Below, one piece after another: positions 25,449 through 34,452 of a DNA stretch of 64,000 nucleotides. The notes under the pieces were generated by a model. The model searched no databases. It was not told where the DNA came from and saw nothing but the letters and a program-made list of their open reading frames with translations. The stretch is taken from positions 1,674,001-1,738,000 of the forward strand of contig CP036352.1 in NCBI GenBank assembly GCA_007753915.1, in the 5' to 3' direction. A program made the translations under genes and the position numbers. This DNA comes from Phycisphaerae bacterium RAS2. GTDB lineage: Bacteria; Planctomycetota; Phycisphaerae; UBA1845; UTPLA1. Numbering within the stretch: position 1 is the stretch's first letter; each line of letters begins with the position of its first letter.

Positions 25449-27784
25449 AGCGGCTCGCCGAATGGCTCCTGAACCTTGAAGCGGCCGGACTCACCGGCGG
25501 AGACTCGCTGGCGCTGCGCTTCGCGACGCCTCCCGCTGCGTGGATCATGCTGATCGGCGCGATCCTTTCATTCGTCTATGTGTACCGCATCTACCGCGCC
25601 GAGCCGATCCCGCGCCAATGGAAGGCCGCGCTGGTGACGCTCCGAGTCGGCGCCGTGCTGACCGTCTTATTTATCTTGTCGCGCCCCATGTTGGTGCGAC
25701 GCATTACGCACGAACAGCGCGGCCACGTCGCCATCCTGGTCGATCGATCGTTGAGCATGGCATCGGCCGACGGCGATTGGCCCGCGGCAAAGCTTCCGAG
25801 TGGGGAACGCCCGGAGTCCAATCGATTGGCCGTCGCGCATCGGCTGATTTTGAATTCCGGCGGCCGTCTTGGGGATCTTCAGAATGGATACGAATTGTCG
25901 ACGTGGGCCTTCGCGGAATCCGTGACCCGTCTGGAAGCCGCAACGCCCTTGTTGCCGACCAATGCGAATGAGCGCGTCACGGACCTGGCCGGCGCCATCG
26001 GCGAGGTCCTCAATCAGGAATCCACCGCGCGGCTTGCATCGGTGATTCTCATCTCCGACGGGCGGCAGTCTGCGACAAACTCGATTGACGACGCCCTTGC
26101 GCAGGCGCAGGCGCGACGTGTGCCGATTCACACCATCGGAGTCGGATCGTGGGAGCCGGAGCGGGATCTCCGCGTGGATTCTGTGTGGCATGACAACGAG
26201 GTATTCGTCCAGGACTCGGTGACGCTCCGAGTTCAGGTGGACGCACGCGGGCTTGAAGCGCCGCAGGAGACGGCTGTTGAGCTGCGCGACGTCGAGAGCG
26301 GCGCGTTGTTGTCGTCATATCGCGGCGAATTGAGCCCTTCGCAACGTATAGCCTCGTGGGATCTGATCTACCGGCCGACTGACAAAGGGCGAAAGTCGTT
26401 GGAAGTGCGCGTGCTGCCGATTTCCGGCGAACGGGATCTGTCGAACAACGCAATGGTCGTGTCGATTCGCGCGCACGAGCGAAAGATTCGCGTGTTGTAT
26501 GTCGAAGGGTATCCGCGCTATGAGTACCGATTTTTGAAGAACTTGCTTGTGCGCGACCCGACGCTTGAGAGCAGTTGCTTGCTACTGTCGGCCGCGTCGG
26601 GATTTGCGCAGGAAGGCCAGCGCCCGCAGAACCGATTTCCCGCCACGTCGGAAGAACTGCGAAACTTCGACGTGATTCTTCTCGGAGACGTGGATCTGCG
26701 GCGCGAGGATGCGGTTTCCAGCGCCCAGCAGGAGTGGCTGGTCGAGTTTGTATCGTCGCTTGGAGGAGGCGTCGCGTTCCTTGCGGGGACCGATCACATG
26801 CCTCAGGTGCTTCGCCAGACCACACTGGAGAAACTGGTGCCGGTCGCCTTGGACACGCAATCGCGCCCGGGGCAGCAGCGGCTTGACGACCCAAGACTGG
26901 TGCAAATCACGGCCGAGGGCGACGAGAGCGGCTTGTTCCACTTTGCCGATGATCGCGCCGTCCGGAAGGAGATCGGGAGCGCGATGCCCGGCTGGTATTA
27001 CGTCGCGCGCGTGCTCGGTGCGCAGCCGGGTGCGAGCGTCCTCGCCGCGGTTCCCGGCGGCGCGGGAAGTGCCGGATTGACTCCGGCAATCGTCATGGGT
27101 CGATATGGCGCCGGGCGAACGCTGTTCGTCGGAACTGACGACCTCTGGCGATGGCGCGAATTCGGCGGCGACGCGCACTATGAGACATTCTGGCTGGGGG
27201 CGATTCGTGCCCTGGCGCGCGGTCGCATGCTGGGCTCCGATCGTTCCTGGCGTCTGGAGACCGACCGCAAGCGCTACGACCTGGGTGAACCGGTGCAGGT
27301 CCGCTTGATGTTGCGTGACGCATCGATGCGATACTTGACGGGCGACATGAACATCATCGTTCGTGATGCTCGCGGAGCGGTGGATCGGGTCGCGCTGCAA
27401 CCGAAGGTCCCGGGAAGCGGCATCTGGGAGGGCACCTGGGATGCGTCGGTCTCCGGTCCGTTGACGCTGGACGTCGCGTCGGATGCATTCTCCGGCGACG
27501 TTGAACCGCCGAACTGCTCGCTGGAGGTGCAAGCTGTTGATCCGGAACAACGCGACACGTCAGCGGATCGGCGCCTGCTCGCGCGCATCGCCCAGGAGAC
27601 CGGCGGCCGAGCGTTCTGGGCCACGGACGACCTCTCAAAGCTCGCTGAATCAATACCCGATCGCTCGGTCATCACGCCTGCGGACATAGAAACACCGCTT
27701 TGGGATACCCGCTTGATCGTGCTGGCTCTGGCCGGGTTGCTCACGACCGAATGGGTACTTCGCAGAGCCTTGAGCCTGCCGTGA
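25445..27784 (+). CDS. Large membrane protein with vWA and amidotransferase-like domains
   Basis: A 779-residue protein. Two N-terminal transmembrane helices (AAWIMLIGAILSFVYVYRIY and LRVGAVLTVLFILSRPML) lead to a vWA domain with DRSLSM (100-105). Then come a beta region (SVTLRVQVDARGLEAPQE), a class I amidotransferase-like fold beginning VLYVEGYPRYEYRFLKNLL, and a C-terminal helix (LIVLALAGLLTTEWVLRRAL). I see no Cys-His-Glu catalytic triad, so amidotransferase activity is unlikely. The ATGA overlap with the previous gene points to coupled translation and probably to a shared complex with the BatA-like protein and MoxR. Confidence 0.87.
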   Translation: MKRLAEWLLNLEAAGLTGGDSLALRFATPPAAWIMLIGAILSFVYVYRIYRAEPIPRQWKAALVTLRVGAVLTVLFILSRPMLVRRITHEQRGHVAILVDRSLSMASADGDWPAAKLPSGERPESNRLAVAHRLILNSGGRLGDLQNGYELSTWAFAESVTRLEAATPLLPTNANERVTDLAGAIGEVLNQESTARLASVILISDGRQSATNSIDDALAQAQARRVPIHTIGVGSWEPERDLRVDSVWHDNEVFVQDSVTLRVQVDARGLEAPQETAVELRDVESGALLSSYRGELSPSQRIASWDLIYRPTDKGRKSLEVRVLPISGERDLSNNAMVVSIRAHERKIRVLYVEGYPRYEYRFLKNLLVRDPTLESSCLLLSAASGFAQEGQRPQNRFPATSEELRNFDVILLGDVDLRREDAVSSAQQEWLVEFVSSLGGGVAFLAGTDHMPQVLRQTTLEKLVPVALDTQSRPGQQRLDDPRLVQITAEGDESGLFHFADDRAVRKEIGSAMPGWYYVARVLGAQPGASVLAAVPGGAGSAGLTPAIVMGRYGAGRTLFVGTDDLWRWREFGGDAHYETFWLGAIRALARGRMLGSDRSWRLETDRKRYDLGEPVQVRLMLRDASMRYLTGDMNIIVRDARGAVDRVALQPKVPGSGIWEGTWDASVSGPLTLDVASDAFSGDVEPPNCSLEVQAVDPEQRDTSADRRLLARIAQETGGRAFWATDDLSKLAESIPDRSVITPADIETPLWDTRLIVLALAGLLTTEWVLRRALSLP

Positions 27785-27795
27785 CGGAGTTGTCC

Positions 27796-30700
27796 ATGGA
27801 ACCGCGCAAACCGCCCACTGAACAGTTGCTGGCCCGCCTCGCGGCGGTTCGCCGGCGCATTCGGTGGCTTCTTGCGCTGGAGGCCGTCGGGAAGATCCTG
27901 GTCGCCGGGGTCGCGTATGCCGCCGTGGTGGCCGCGGCCGACTGGTGGGTGCATTTTCCGGGCTATGTGCGCCTCATCTTTAATGCGACGTTTGTCATCA
28001 TAATCATCCGCTATGCCTGGCAGCGGGTGTATCGCCCGGCCACGGCACCAATTCACCTTGATCAGGTGGCGCTTGTCCTGCCCGACTTACCGAGCGAGTT
28101 GCGAGATCGATTGGCGGCGAGCGTCGCCTACCTTGATCACGGCGGCACCGGCTCGTCGACGTTATGGCATCGGGTGATCGAGCAGACGAGCGATTCGCTG
28201 GGCGGGGCGAGATTGGCGCGCGGGCTCCGTCCGGCGCGCGCCCGGCGATGGATGACCGCGGGCGTGTTGGGACTCGTGGCGCTGGGGTCGATTGCGATGT
28301 GGCAAAGCGCGCTGGCGCGCGTGGGATTCGCGCGGTTGGCGATCCCGCTTGGAGAATCTGCGTGGCCGCGTCGGGTGGAGATTCTTCCGCTGACGGGCGA
28401 CGCCGTTGTCGCGGCGGGTGAATCGTTTGAAGTGGCGATGCGCGTGGCGCGTGGCGAGAGCCGGCTGCATCGCGTTTACCTGAATCTGCACCCCATTCAC
28501 GGACGCGTGCAGCGCGAAGTCCTTCGGCGCGGGCCGGACGGCGTCTATCGGCGTACGCTGGACGCTATACGAAGCGACGTGAAATACTCTTTCACATGCG
28601 GCGACCACGACCTGTCGGATTCGCCCTTCACCCTGCGTTGCACGGCACGGCCGGAGCTTGTCGCGCTGTCGGCCGATGTGTCGCTCCCGACTTATGCCGG
28701 CTCGTCACAAGCCGAGACGCAATCGGGACGCGACGACGGATTCCACGCGATTCGAGGTGGGTCGCTCCTGCTTCGCGCGACGTGCCACCTGCCGACGGCC
28801 GATCAGCTCACCGGAGCGATCGTGGCATTGGTCTTTGATGACGGGCGACGACTGGAGATGCAACGCGGTGAAGGGGCGGAGTGGACGGCGCGAATGGAGG
28901 CCCTCGAATCCGTGTCGTTCGCGGTCGAGCTGCGCGATGGTCTGGGGTTGACGCCTCACGAACGTCGCGTCACACGTCTGACAGTCCGCCCGGATCAGCC
29001 GCCTGCGGTGCGCATCGCGTCGCCGATCGGCCTGCTCGACGTGACCCCTCGCGCGGAGCTGGACGTGATTGTCCACGCCGAGGACGACGTGGAACTGGCG
29101 GGCGTATCGCTGGTTGCTACGGTCGAGCGCGCGGCATCGGAAAGCCAGCCGTCAAAGTGGGCCGTCGATGTTCTGAAAGAGGGCATCGACCTGAAGTCGG
29201 ACCTCGGTGCTGACGCAATCGCTGATTCGAGGTCGGCCGTGATCGGCGCCGCCGCGCCATCGGCCCCGGAAAAAGCGATGGAACGGCTCTACCGTTGGTC
29301 TCTTGCTGGTATGCACCTCCAGCCGGGTGATACGGTCGTTTATCACGTCGAGGCGCGCGATGCGTTCACGCAGCAGGATTCGTCGAGGGTAGTGCGCACG
29401 CTGCCGCAGCGGCTGAACGCGCTGTCGCCGGCGGAGCTTGCCCGGCGGCTGCGAGAGGAGCTACTGCTGACGCAACGCCCACTGCGTCGATTGGTTGCCG
29501 ATCTCACATCCATCGAGGGCCGCACGCGGGCGCTGGAGTCGGCGGGGGCGACCTCGCAATCCGCCCAGCCGCAAGATCGACATCCCGCACGATTGCTCGC
29601 CGCGGAATTGCAACGGGTACGGCAGTCAGCGGGACCGATTCTCGATCGCATGTCAACGGTGATTGATCGGGGATACGTCAATCGACTGGGCCACGAAGAT
29701 GTCATTCAACTGTCGCGGCGATTGCACGGGGAGTTGACGGAGGTTTCGGAGGAGATGCTTGTCCGGGCCGTTGAAGCGCTGGAGCCGCTGAAGGGGAATG
29801 AGGAGTCGCTACGGATGGCGGCGGCGGTTGATTACGAAGGTCGGGCCATCGCGGGCATCCATGCGATTCTTGATCGTCTTGCGAACTGGAATGACTACGA
29901 AGAACTGGTTCAGCGCGTGCGCGAGATGCAGGCGCGACAGGAGGCGCTAATACGCATTGTCGCGGATGCGGATCGGTCGGCGCAAGATGCCCGGATTGAC
30001 ACGTTGGGTGGATCCGGGACGGAGGCGCCGGGCCGGTCAGCCGGCGCACCACGCGAGATGGAGGCCGCCGCGCAGGATCAGCGGCAGCTTAGTGCCGAGG
30101 CGACCCGGGTGCTGGTCAGCATGAAAGACTACGGTCGGGAGTCCGAAGTCGTCGCGAATGCACGAGCGGCTGCGCTCCGCGCCGCGGCCGATCTGGGCTA
30201 TCGGCACAACATCGTCGGGCGCATGGACGACGCGGTGACTGAATTGGTGGCGGGGCGCGCGGGGCTGGCGGGCGATGCGCAGGCCGGCGCTGCCGCGGGA
30301 TTGCAGGCCATGATTGCCATGCTGGAAGAAGCGCCGCAACGGGAATTGTCGCTCCTGTCGCGGGCGCTGTCCGACGCGGCGGAGCGGCTGAAAAAAATCA
30401 TCTCCGCACAGCGCGATCTGATTGCGCGAGCCCAGGCGGCGGATCAGGAAGGCTCACGCCTTGCGACGCGCCAATCGACGCTGGCGCGCACAACGAGCGC
30501 TTTCTCCTCGGGTCTAAAGGTGGCAGACACCGATGCAGAAGTTGTCCAGGAGCAGACGGCCAAATCCTCGGAGGAAATGCTGACCGCTGCGGAGCGCCTG
30601 ACGGCATCGGATCGAAGCCAGGCCGGCGAGCGACAGAACGCGGCGCTGGAGTTGCTCGAGACCGCGTTGAGCATTCTGGAGCGCCGGCGCCAGGAGGCCG

Positions 30701-31368
30701 ATCAGGCCGCAGCGGAGAAGTCGTTAGCGGCGTTGACCGGGCAGCTCGTGGCGATCTATCGGGAGCAGGGGCTCATCCTCACCGACACGCAAACTCTTGC
30801 TTCGCGCAGCGCGGAGTCGGAGCAACTGTCCCGCGCCGAGGTCCTTCGCGCGGGCCAGCTTGCCGTTCGTCAGTCGGCGTCGAAGGATCAGATGGCCGAG
30901 GCGAAGGAAAAGATGTCGGGGAGCATCGTCTTCAGTCATGTTGCTGCCCGCATCACTCTCGGAATGGAAGAATCCGGCGCTTTGCTTAACACGCGCGAGT
31001 GGGGCGGCGCCGTGGTTGTGCAGGAACAGGTTCTCGCCGAGTTGAAACAACTGATCGGGGCGATTGAAGAGCTTCCCCGACCCGATTCATCGAAGCAGTT
31101 CGCCGATGCGGCCGGCGCGGGCCAGTCCGCGGCCCAGCCGACGATGCAGAGATTGATACCGCCGCTGGCCGAATTAAAGGTGCTGCGATCGATGCAAAGC
31201 GCGATTCACGATCAGACCGTGCGTCATGCCGCAACCGCAAGCGCGACAGGCGAAGACGCGGCGCGGCGATCTGAATTGCTCCGCTCAATGGGCGCGAGTC
31301 AGCGGGAATTGCACGAACTCGCCACGAAGCTCATCGAACAAGCGGCTGCGGATGGAGGATCGCCATGA
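27796..31368 (+). CDS. DUF4175-like coiled-coil membrane protein
   Basis: A 1190-residue protein. Membrane helices near the N-terminus are ILVAGVAYAAVVAAADWW, LIFNATFVIIIIRYAW and WMTAGVLGLVALGSIAMW, with a LPSELRDRLAASVAYLD motif between them. A beta-rich extracytoplasmic part follows, and then from about residue 540 a very long helical/coiled-coil region rich in Glu, Gln, Arg and Ala (LAQRQEALIRIVADADRS-like heptads). This fits the DUF4175 group found next to MoxR/BatA genes. The ATG at 27796 has GGAG 8 bases upstream; an earlier in-frame ATG lies inside the previous gene. The function is unknown, and a scaffold spanning the periplasm is a reasonable guess. Confidence 0.8.
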   Translation: MEPRKPPTEQLLARLAAVRRRIRWLLALEAVGKILVAGVAYAAVVAAADWWVHFPGYVRLIFNATFVIIIIRYAWQRVYRPATAPIHLDQVALVLPDLPSELRDRLAASVAYLDHGGTGSSTLWHRVIEQTSDSLGGARLARGLRPARARRWMTAGVLGLVALGSIAMWQSALARVGFARLAIPLGESAWPRRVEILPLTGDAVVAAGESFEVAMRVARGESRLHRVYLNLHPIHGRVQREVLRRGPDGVYRRTLDAIRSDVKYSFTCGDHDLSDSPFTLRCTARPELVALSADVSLPTYAGSSQAETQSGRDDGFHAIRGGSLLLRATCHLPTADQLTGAIVALVFDDGRRLEMQRGEGAEWTARMEALESVSFAVELRDGLGLTPHERRVTRLTVRPDQPPAVRIASPIGLLDVTPRAELDVIVHAEDDVELAGVSLVATVERAASESQPSKWAVDVLKEGIDLKSDLGADAIADSRSAVIGAAAPSAPEKAMERLYRWSLAGMHLQPGDTVVYHVEARDAFTQQDSSRVVRTLPQRLNALSPAELARRLREELLLTQRPLRRLVADLTSIEGRTRALESAGATSQSAQPQDRHPARLLAAELQRVRQSAGPILDRMSTVIDRGYVNRLGHEDVIQLSRRLHGELTEVSEEMLVRAVEALEPLKGNEESLRMAAAVDYEGRAIAGIHAILDRLANWNDYEELVQRVREMQARQEALIRIVADADRSAQDARIDTLGGSGTEAPGRSAGAPREMEAAAQDQRQLSAEATRVLVSMKDYGRESEVVANARAAALRAAADLGYRHNIVGRMDDAVTELVAGRAGLAGDAQAGAAAGLQAMIAMLEEAPQRELSLLSRALSDAAERLKKIISAQRDLIARAQAADQEGSRLATRQSTLARTTSAFSSGLKVADTDAEVVQEQTAKSSEEMLTAAERLTASDRSQAGERQNAALELLETALSILERRRQEADQAAAEKSLAALTGQLVAIYREQGLILTDTQTLASRSAESEQLSRAEVLRAGQLAVRQSASKDQMAEAKEKMSGSIVFSHVAARITLGMEESGALLNTREWGGAVVVQEQVLAELKQLIGAIEELPRPDSSKQFADAAGAGQSAAQPTMQRLIPPLAELKVLRSMQSAIHDQTVRHAATASATGEDAARRSELLRSMGASQRELHELATKLIEQAAADGGSP

Positions 31369-32114
31369 CGAAGATGTGTGGAGCTGAACAGGTGGCCGGA
31401 AGTCGTGCGCGCGGGGCAGCCGTTGCGACGATGGTGGCGGGCTTGTCTGTCTTCATGGCTTCGTCTTTCGCGTCCGACCCAATGGGCACACCGTCAGAGA
31501 CCACAACATCGGCGACGTCGACGCAGTCCGCCGATGCCGACAAGTCCGCGACAACGCAACCGGGCGTGTCGCCGCGCGATCAGATGGTGCGCAAGCTGCT
31601 CGACGGAGAATCGACCGCCGTCGATCAGGTTGACTTGATGCTGGCCAGCATGGGAGAGGCCTCCGAGCGGCTGAACTCGAAGTCGGATGCCGGTTCGCAG
31701 ACCCAGGCCGCGCAGCGTCGCGCGCTGGAGGGTCTCGACACCCTGATACGTCAGGCGGGTGAGAATCGTCGCGCGGCGCCGCAGGCGTCTCGCGTTCGAC
31801 CACGTGGTGAGCGCGAAGGTCAGCGACGCCGGCCGCCGGGCGAGCGGAAGCAAATGAATCAGGGCAAGGGTGGTCAGGCGCAACGCGGCGGACCCGGCGC
31901 GGAGGGCGGCGCGGGCGCGGATTCATCCAGGAAGCAGGCAGCCAAGGCGGAGCTGGCCCGAGGTTGGGGCTTCCTGCCGGGCCGCGAGCGCGACGAGGTC
32001 TTGCAGGGATTCGACGAGGAGTTCCTGGCGAAGTATCGTGAACAGATCATGGATTACTACCGGCGTTTGGCGGACGCAGCCGTGGCGAAAGCGTCTTCGA
32101 GTGACAAGCGATGA
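31365..32114 (+). CDS. Exported protein of unknown function
   Basis: A 249-residue protein with an N-terminal hydrophobic stretch (GAAVATMVAGLSVFMASSFA) that looks like a signal peptide. Then come a Thr/Ser-rich linker, a short helical segment (DQVDLMLASMGEASERLN), a strongly basic, Gly/Gln/Arg-rich disordered part (about 130-190) and a C-terminal helix bundle (WGFLPGRERDEVLQGFDEEF). I recognise no family. ATGA overlaps on both sides (31365-31368 and 32111-32114) tie it tightly to the DUF4175-like and cyclase-fold genes, so it probably works with them. Confidence 0.7.
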   Translation: MTKMCGAEQVAGSRARGAAVATMVAGLSVFMASSFASDPMGTPSETTTSATSTQSADADKSATTQPGVSPRDQMVRKLLDGESTAVDQVDLMLASMGEASERLNSKSDAGSQTQAAQRRALEGLDTLIRQAGENRRAAPQASRVRPRGEREGQRRRPPGERKQMNQGKGGQAQRGGPGAEGGAGADSSRKQAAKAELARGWGFLPGRERDEVLQGFDEEFLAKYREQIMDYYRRLADAAVAKASSSDKR

Positions 32115-33178
32115 CGTCCAGGCGAATCATTGCGATGACGCTCGGTTGCGCGACATCGCTTGCGTTCGTCGCTGCGCGACCGTCTGTTTGCGGGGCGCAA
32201 TGGCCCGCCTCGCAGCCAGCCGCGACAGCGAAGCGCGACGGGCGCGTCGACCGACCAACGCCGGAGCAGTCGGCCGCGATCGAGCGCGGCTTGAAATGGC
32301 TCGCCGAGCAGCAGAAGCCCGACGGTTCGTTCGGGAGCGGCTCGCAATACGGGCGGCACGTGGGCATTACGTCGCTGGCATGCCTCGCCTTCATGAGCGA
32401 GGGAAGCATGCCGGAGCGGGGTCGATACTCGAAGAACGTCGATTTAGGACTTGAGTTTGTCCTGAAGGCCTGCTCGGATCAATCCGGCCTCATCGCGGCG
32501 GAGACGTCGTACGGCCCGATGTACGGTCACGGATTCGCGACGCTGTTCCTGGCCGAGGCCTACGGCATGTCGCATCGCGGCGATTTGCGCGAAAAGCTCC
32601 AAAAGGCCGTCGCGCTGATCGTGCGCACCCAGAATGACCAGGGCGGCTGGCGCTACCACCCCGTCAAGGCGGATGCCGACATCTCGGTGACAATCTGCCA
32701 GGTCATGGCGCTGCGAGCCGCGCGCAACGCCGGCATCACTGTTCCGAAAGAGGTGATCGACAAGTCGATCAAGTACGTGCGAGAGAGCCAGAACCCGGAC
32801 GGCGGTTTTCGCTACATGCTCGATTCGGCCGGTTCGATGTTCGCCCGATCGGCCGCCGGCGTGGCAGCGCTGTATTACGCCGGGATGTACGACGACCCGG
32901 TGATCCGCAAGGGGCTGGGCTACCTCAAGAAGTTCACGCCCGGCAAAACGGAAGAGCAGACGCATTATTACTATGGGCACTACTATGCCGTGCAGGCGAT
33001 GCACGTGGCCGGCGGTGAGCATTGGGAGCAGTGGTGGCCGGCGATTCGTGACGAACTGCTGGTCAAGCAATTGCCCGACGGATCGTGGCGCGGCGAAGCG
33101 GGCACGGAGTACGGCACGGCCATGGCGCTGATCGTGCTGCAGGTGCCGCGGGGGAATTTGCCGATTCTTCAACGGTAG
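32111..33178 (+). CDS. Exported squalene-cyclase/prenyltransferase-fold repeat protein
   Basis: A 355-residue protein with a signal peptide (IIAMTLGCATSLAFVAARP) and an alpha/alpha-barrel made of QW-like repeats: LAEQQKPDGSFG, RTQNDQGGWRY, RESQNPDGGFRYM and KQLPDGSWRGEAG. These match the prenyltransferase/squalene oxidase repeat. The cyclase DxDD acid motif is not visible and the protein is much shorter than triterpene cyclases (over 600 residues), so it is unlikely to cyclise squalene; a binding or structural role outside the cytoplasm is more likely. It overlaps the previous gene by ATGA and is followed after 32 bases by the NPCBM gene. Confidence 0.85.
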   Translation: MTSRRIIAMTLGCATSLAFVAARPSVCGAQWPASQPAATAKRDGRVDRPTPEQSAAIERGLKWLAEQQKPDGSFGSGSQYGRHVGITSLACLAFMSEGSMPERGRYSKNVDLGLEFVLKACSDQSGLIAAETSYGPMYGHGFATLFLAEAYGMSHRGDLREKLQKAVALIVRTQNDQGGWRYHPVKADADISVTICQVMALRAARNAGITVPKEVIDKSIKYVRESQNPDGGFRYMLDSAGSMFARSAAGVAALYYAGMYDDPVIRKGLGYLKKFTPGKTEEQTHYYYGHYYAVQAMHVAGGEHWEQWWPAIRDELLVKQLPDGSWRGEAGTEYGTAMALIVLQVPRGNLPILQR

Positions 33179-33210
33179 GGGGCGACCATCGAGTCGTCGG
33201 AATAAGCTTG

Positions 33211-34452
33211 ATGCAAAGGTTGATTCGAGAACACTCGTGGCGAAGTTCGGGGCTGGGCGCGTTGCTTGCGCTTTGCACTGTGTCGTCCACCGCGCGCGGC
33301 CAGCCGGTGACGGCTTATCCGATTGAAGACAAGGCGCTGAAAGGGGCTTTGGTGTCCTTCGCCATCCCCGGCGACGTCGTGTTGGAGCATGAAGGCGAAA
33401 AATCGACGATTAGCTGGAATGACCTGGACCGGCTTGCATTGAACGTCCGCGGTGAAGCCGTGACGGAGGCATGGCGGCTGACCCTTGCGGACGGCGGCGT
33501 GCTCTTCGGCCGAATCGCCGGAGGGAGCGAAATCGCTGTACGAGTTGAGCACGCAATCCTCGGCGCGCTGACCATTCCATTCGAGCAAGTTCAGGTGATC
33601 GAGCGGCGGTCCGCAGCGGGGGAGACAGGGGACGGCTCGCGCGCTTCCGGTTCGCGCGATCGAGTCGAGGACCGGCTGATCCTGATAAATGGCGACGTGT
33701 TGAAAGGGTCGATCGCGCGGCTGACGAGCGAGGGGGTTGCGATCGTGAGCGGTGAGCGCGAGCGGCTTGTCGCGTGGGGCGCGATTCGTCGCGTGATCCT
33801 TGCGCCGATGCCATCGAGTGCCGGGCCGGGAGTGGCCGGCGCGACATCACGAGGCGCCAATGAAACGAAGGCGCAGTTCCAACTGGTGGATGGCTCAACG
33901 CTGGCGGCTCGAGGAGCGACCCTGCGAGGCGCGTCGATTCAGGTGGATTCGGGACTGGGATTCGTGATGGCGATGCCGCCCGATGCGATTCGAACAATCG
34001 AATCAGTCGGCGGTCGTCGTGCCTGGCTAAGCGACATGCCGGCCAGCGACTCGCGAGAGATTCGCTACTTCGATCATTCCATTCCGTCGGACATGGCTGC
34101 ATTTGGTCGAGCTGAACCGATCAGGCTGGACGGTGCCGCGCACGGGCGCGGCCTGCGATTTGCCGGAGCCGGAAAGCGATCCTGGAAATTACAGGGGCAA
34201 TTTGTATTGCTTCGCGCGAGCCTCGGAATGGAGGACGGTACGGGGCCGCTCGCCGATGCGGACGTCGTGATTCGCGTAGACGGCCGGCCGGTGATCGAAC
34301 ATCGAGGATTGCGCAGCGGTCAACCGGCGCGATCCGTTGAGATCAATCTCGCTGGCGCGAACGAGCTGGAGATTGATGTCGGCTTCGGCCGGCGCGGGCC
34401 GGTGCAGGATTGTGTGGTCCTTGTCAATCCGGCTTTGATAAAGCGGCCATGA
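33211..34452 (+). CDS. Exported protein with C-terminal NPCBM-like domain
   Basis: A 413-residue protein. After a signal peptide (SSGLGALLALCTVSSTARG) come two or three small beta modules around VLFGRIAGGSEIAVRVEHAI and DRLILINGDVLKGSIARLT. About 140 C-terminal residues resemble the NPCBM/NEW2 carbohydrate-binding module (LDGAAHGRGLRFAGAGKRSW, LADADVVIRVDGRPV, LEIDVGFGRRGPVQDCVVL). This predicts sugar or peptidoglycan binding, unproven here. I used the ATG at 33211, which opens the signal peptide. It is the last gene of the MoxR operon and its 3' end overlaps the convergent TPR gene by 29 bases. Confidence 0.75.
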   Translation: MQRLIREHSWRSSGLGALLALCTVSSTARGQPVTAYPIEDKALKGALVSFAIPGDVVLEHEGEKSTISWNDLDRLALNVRGEAVTEAWRLTLADGGVLFGRIAGGSEIAVRVEHAILGALTIPFEQVQVIERRSAAGETGDGSRASGSRDRVEDRLILINGDVLKGSIARLTSEGVAIVSGERERLVAWGAIRRVILAPMPSSAGPGVAGATSRGANETKAQFQLVDGSTLAARGATLRGASIQVDSGLGFVMAMPPDAIRTIESVGGRRAWLSDMPASDSREIRYFDHSIPSDMAAFGRAEPIRLDGAAHGRGLRFAGAGKRSWKLQGQFVLLRASLGMEDGTGPLADADVVIRVDGRPVIEHRGLRSGQPARSVEINLAGANELEIDVGFGRRGPVQDCVVLVNPALIKRP

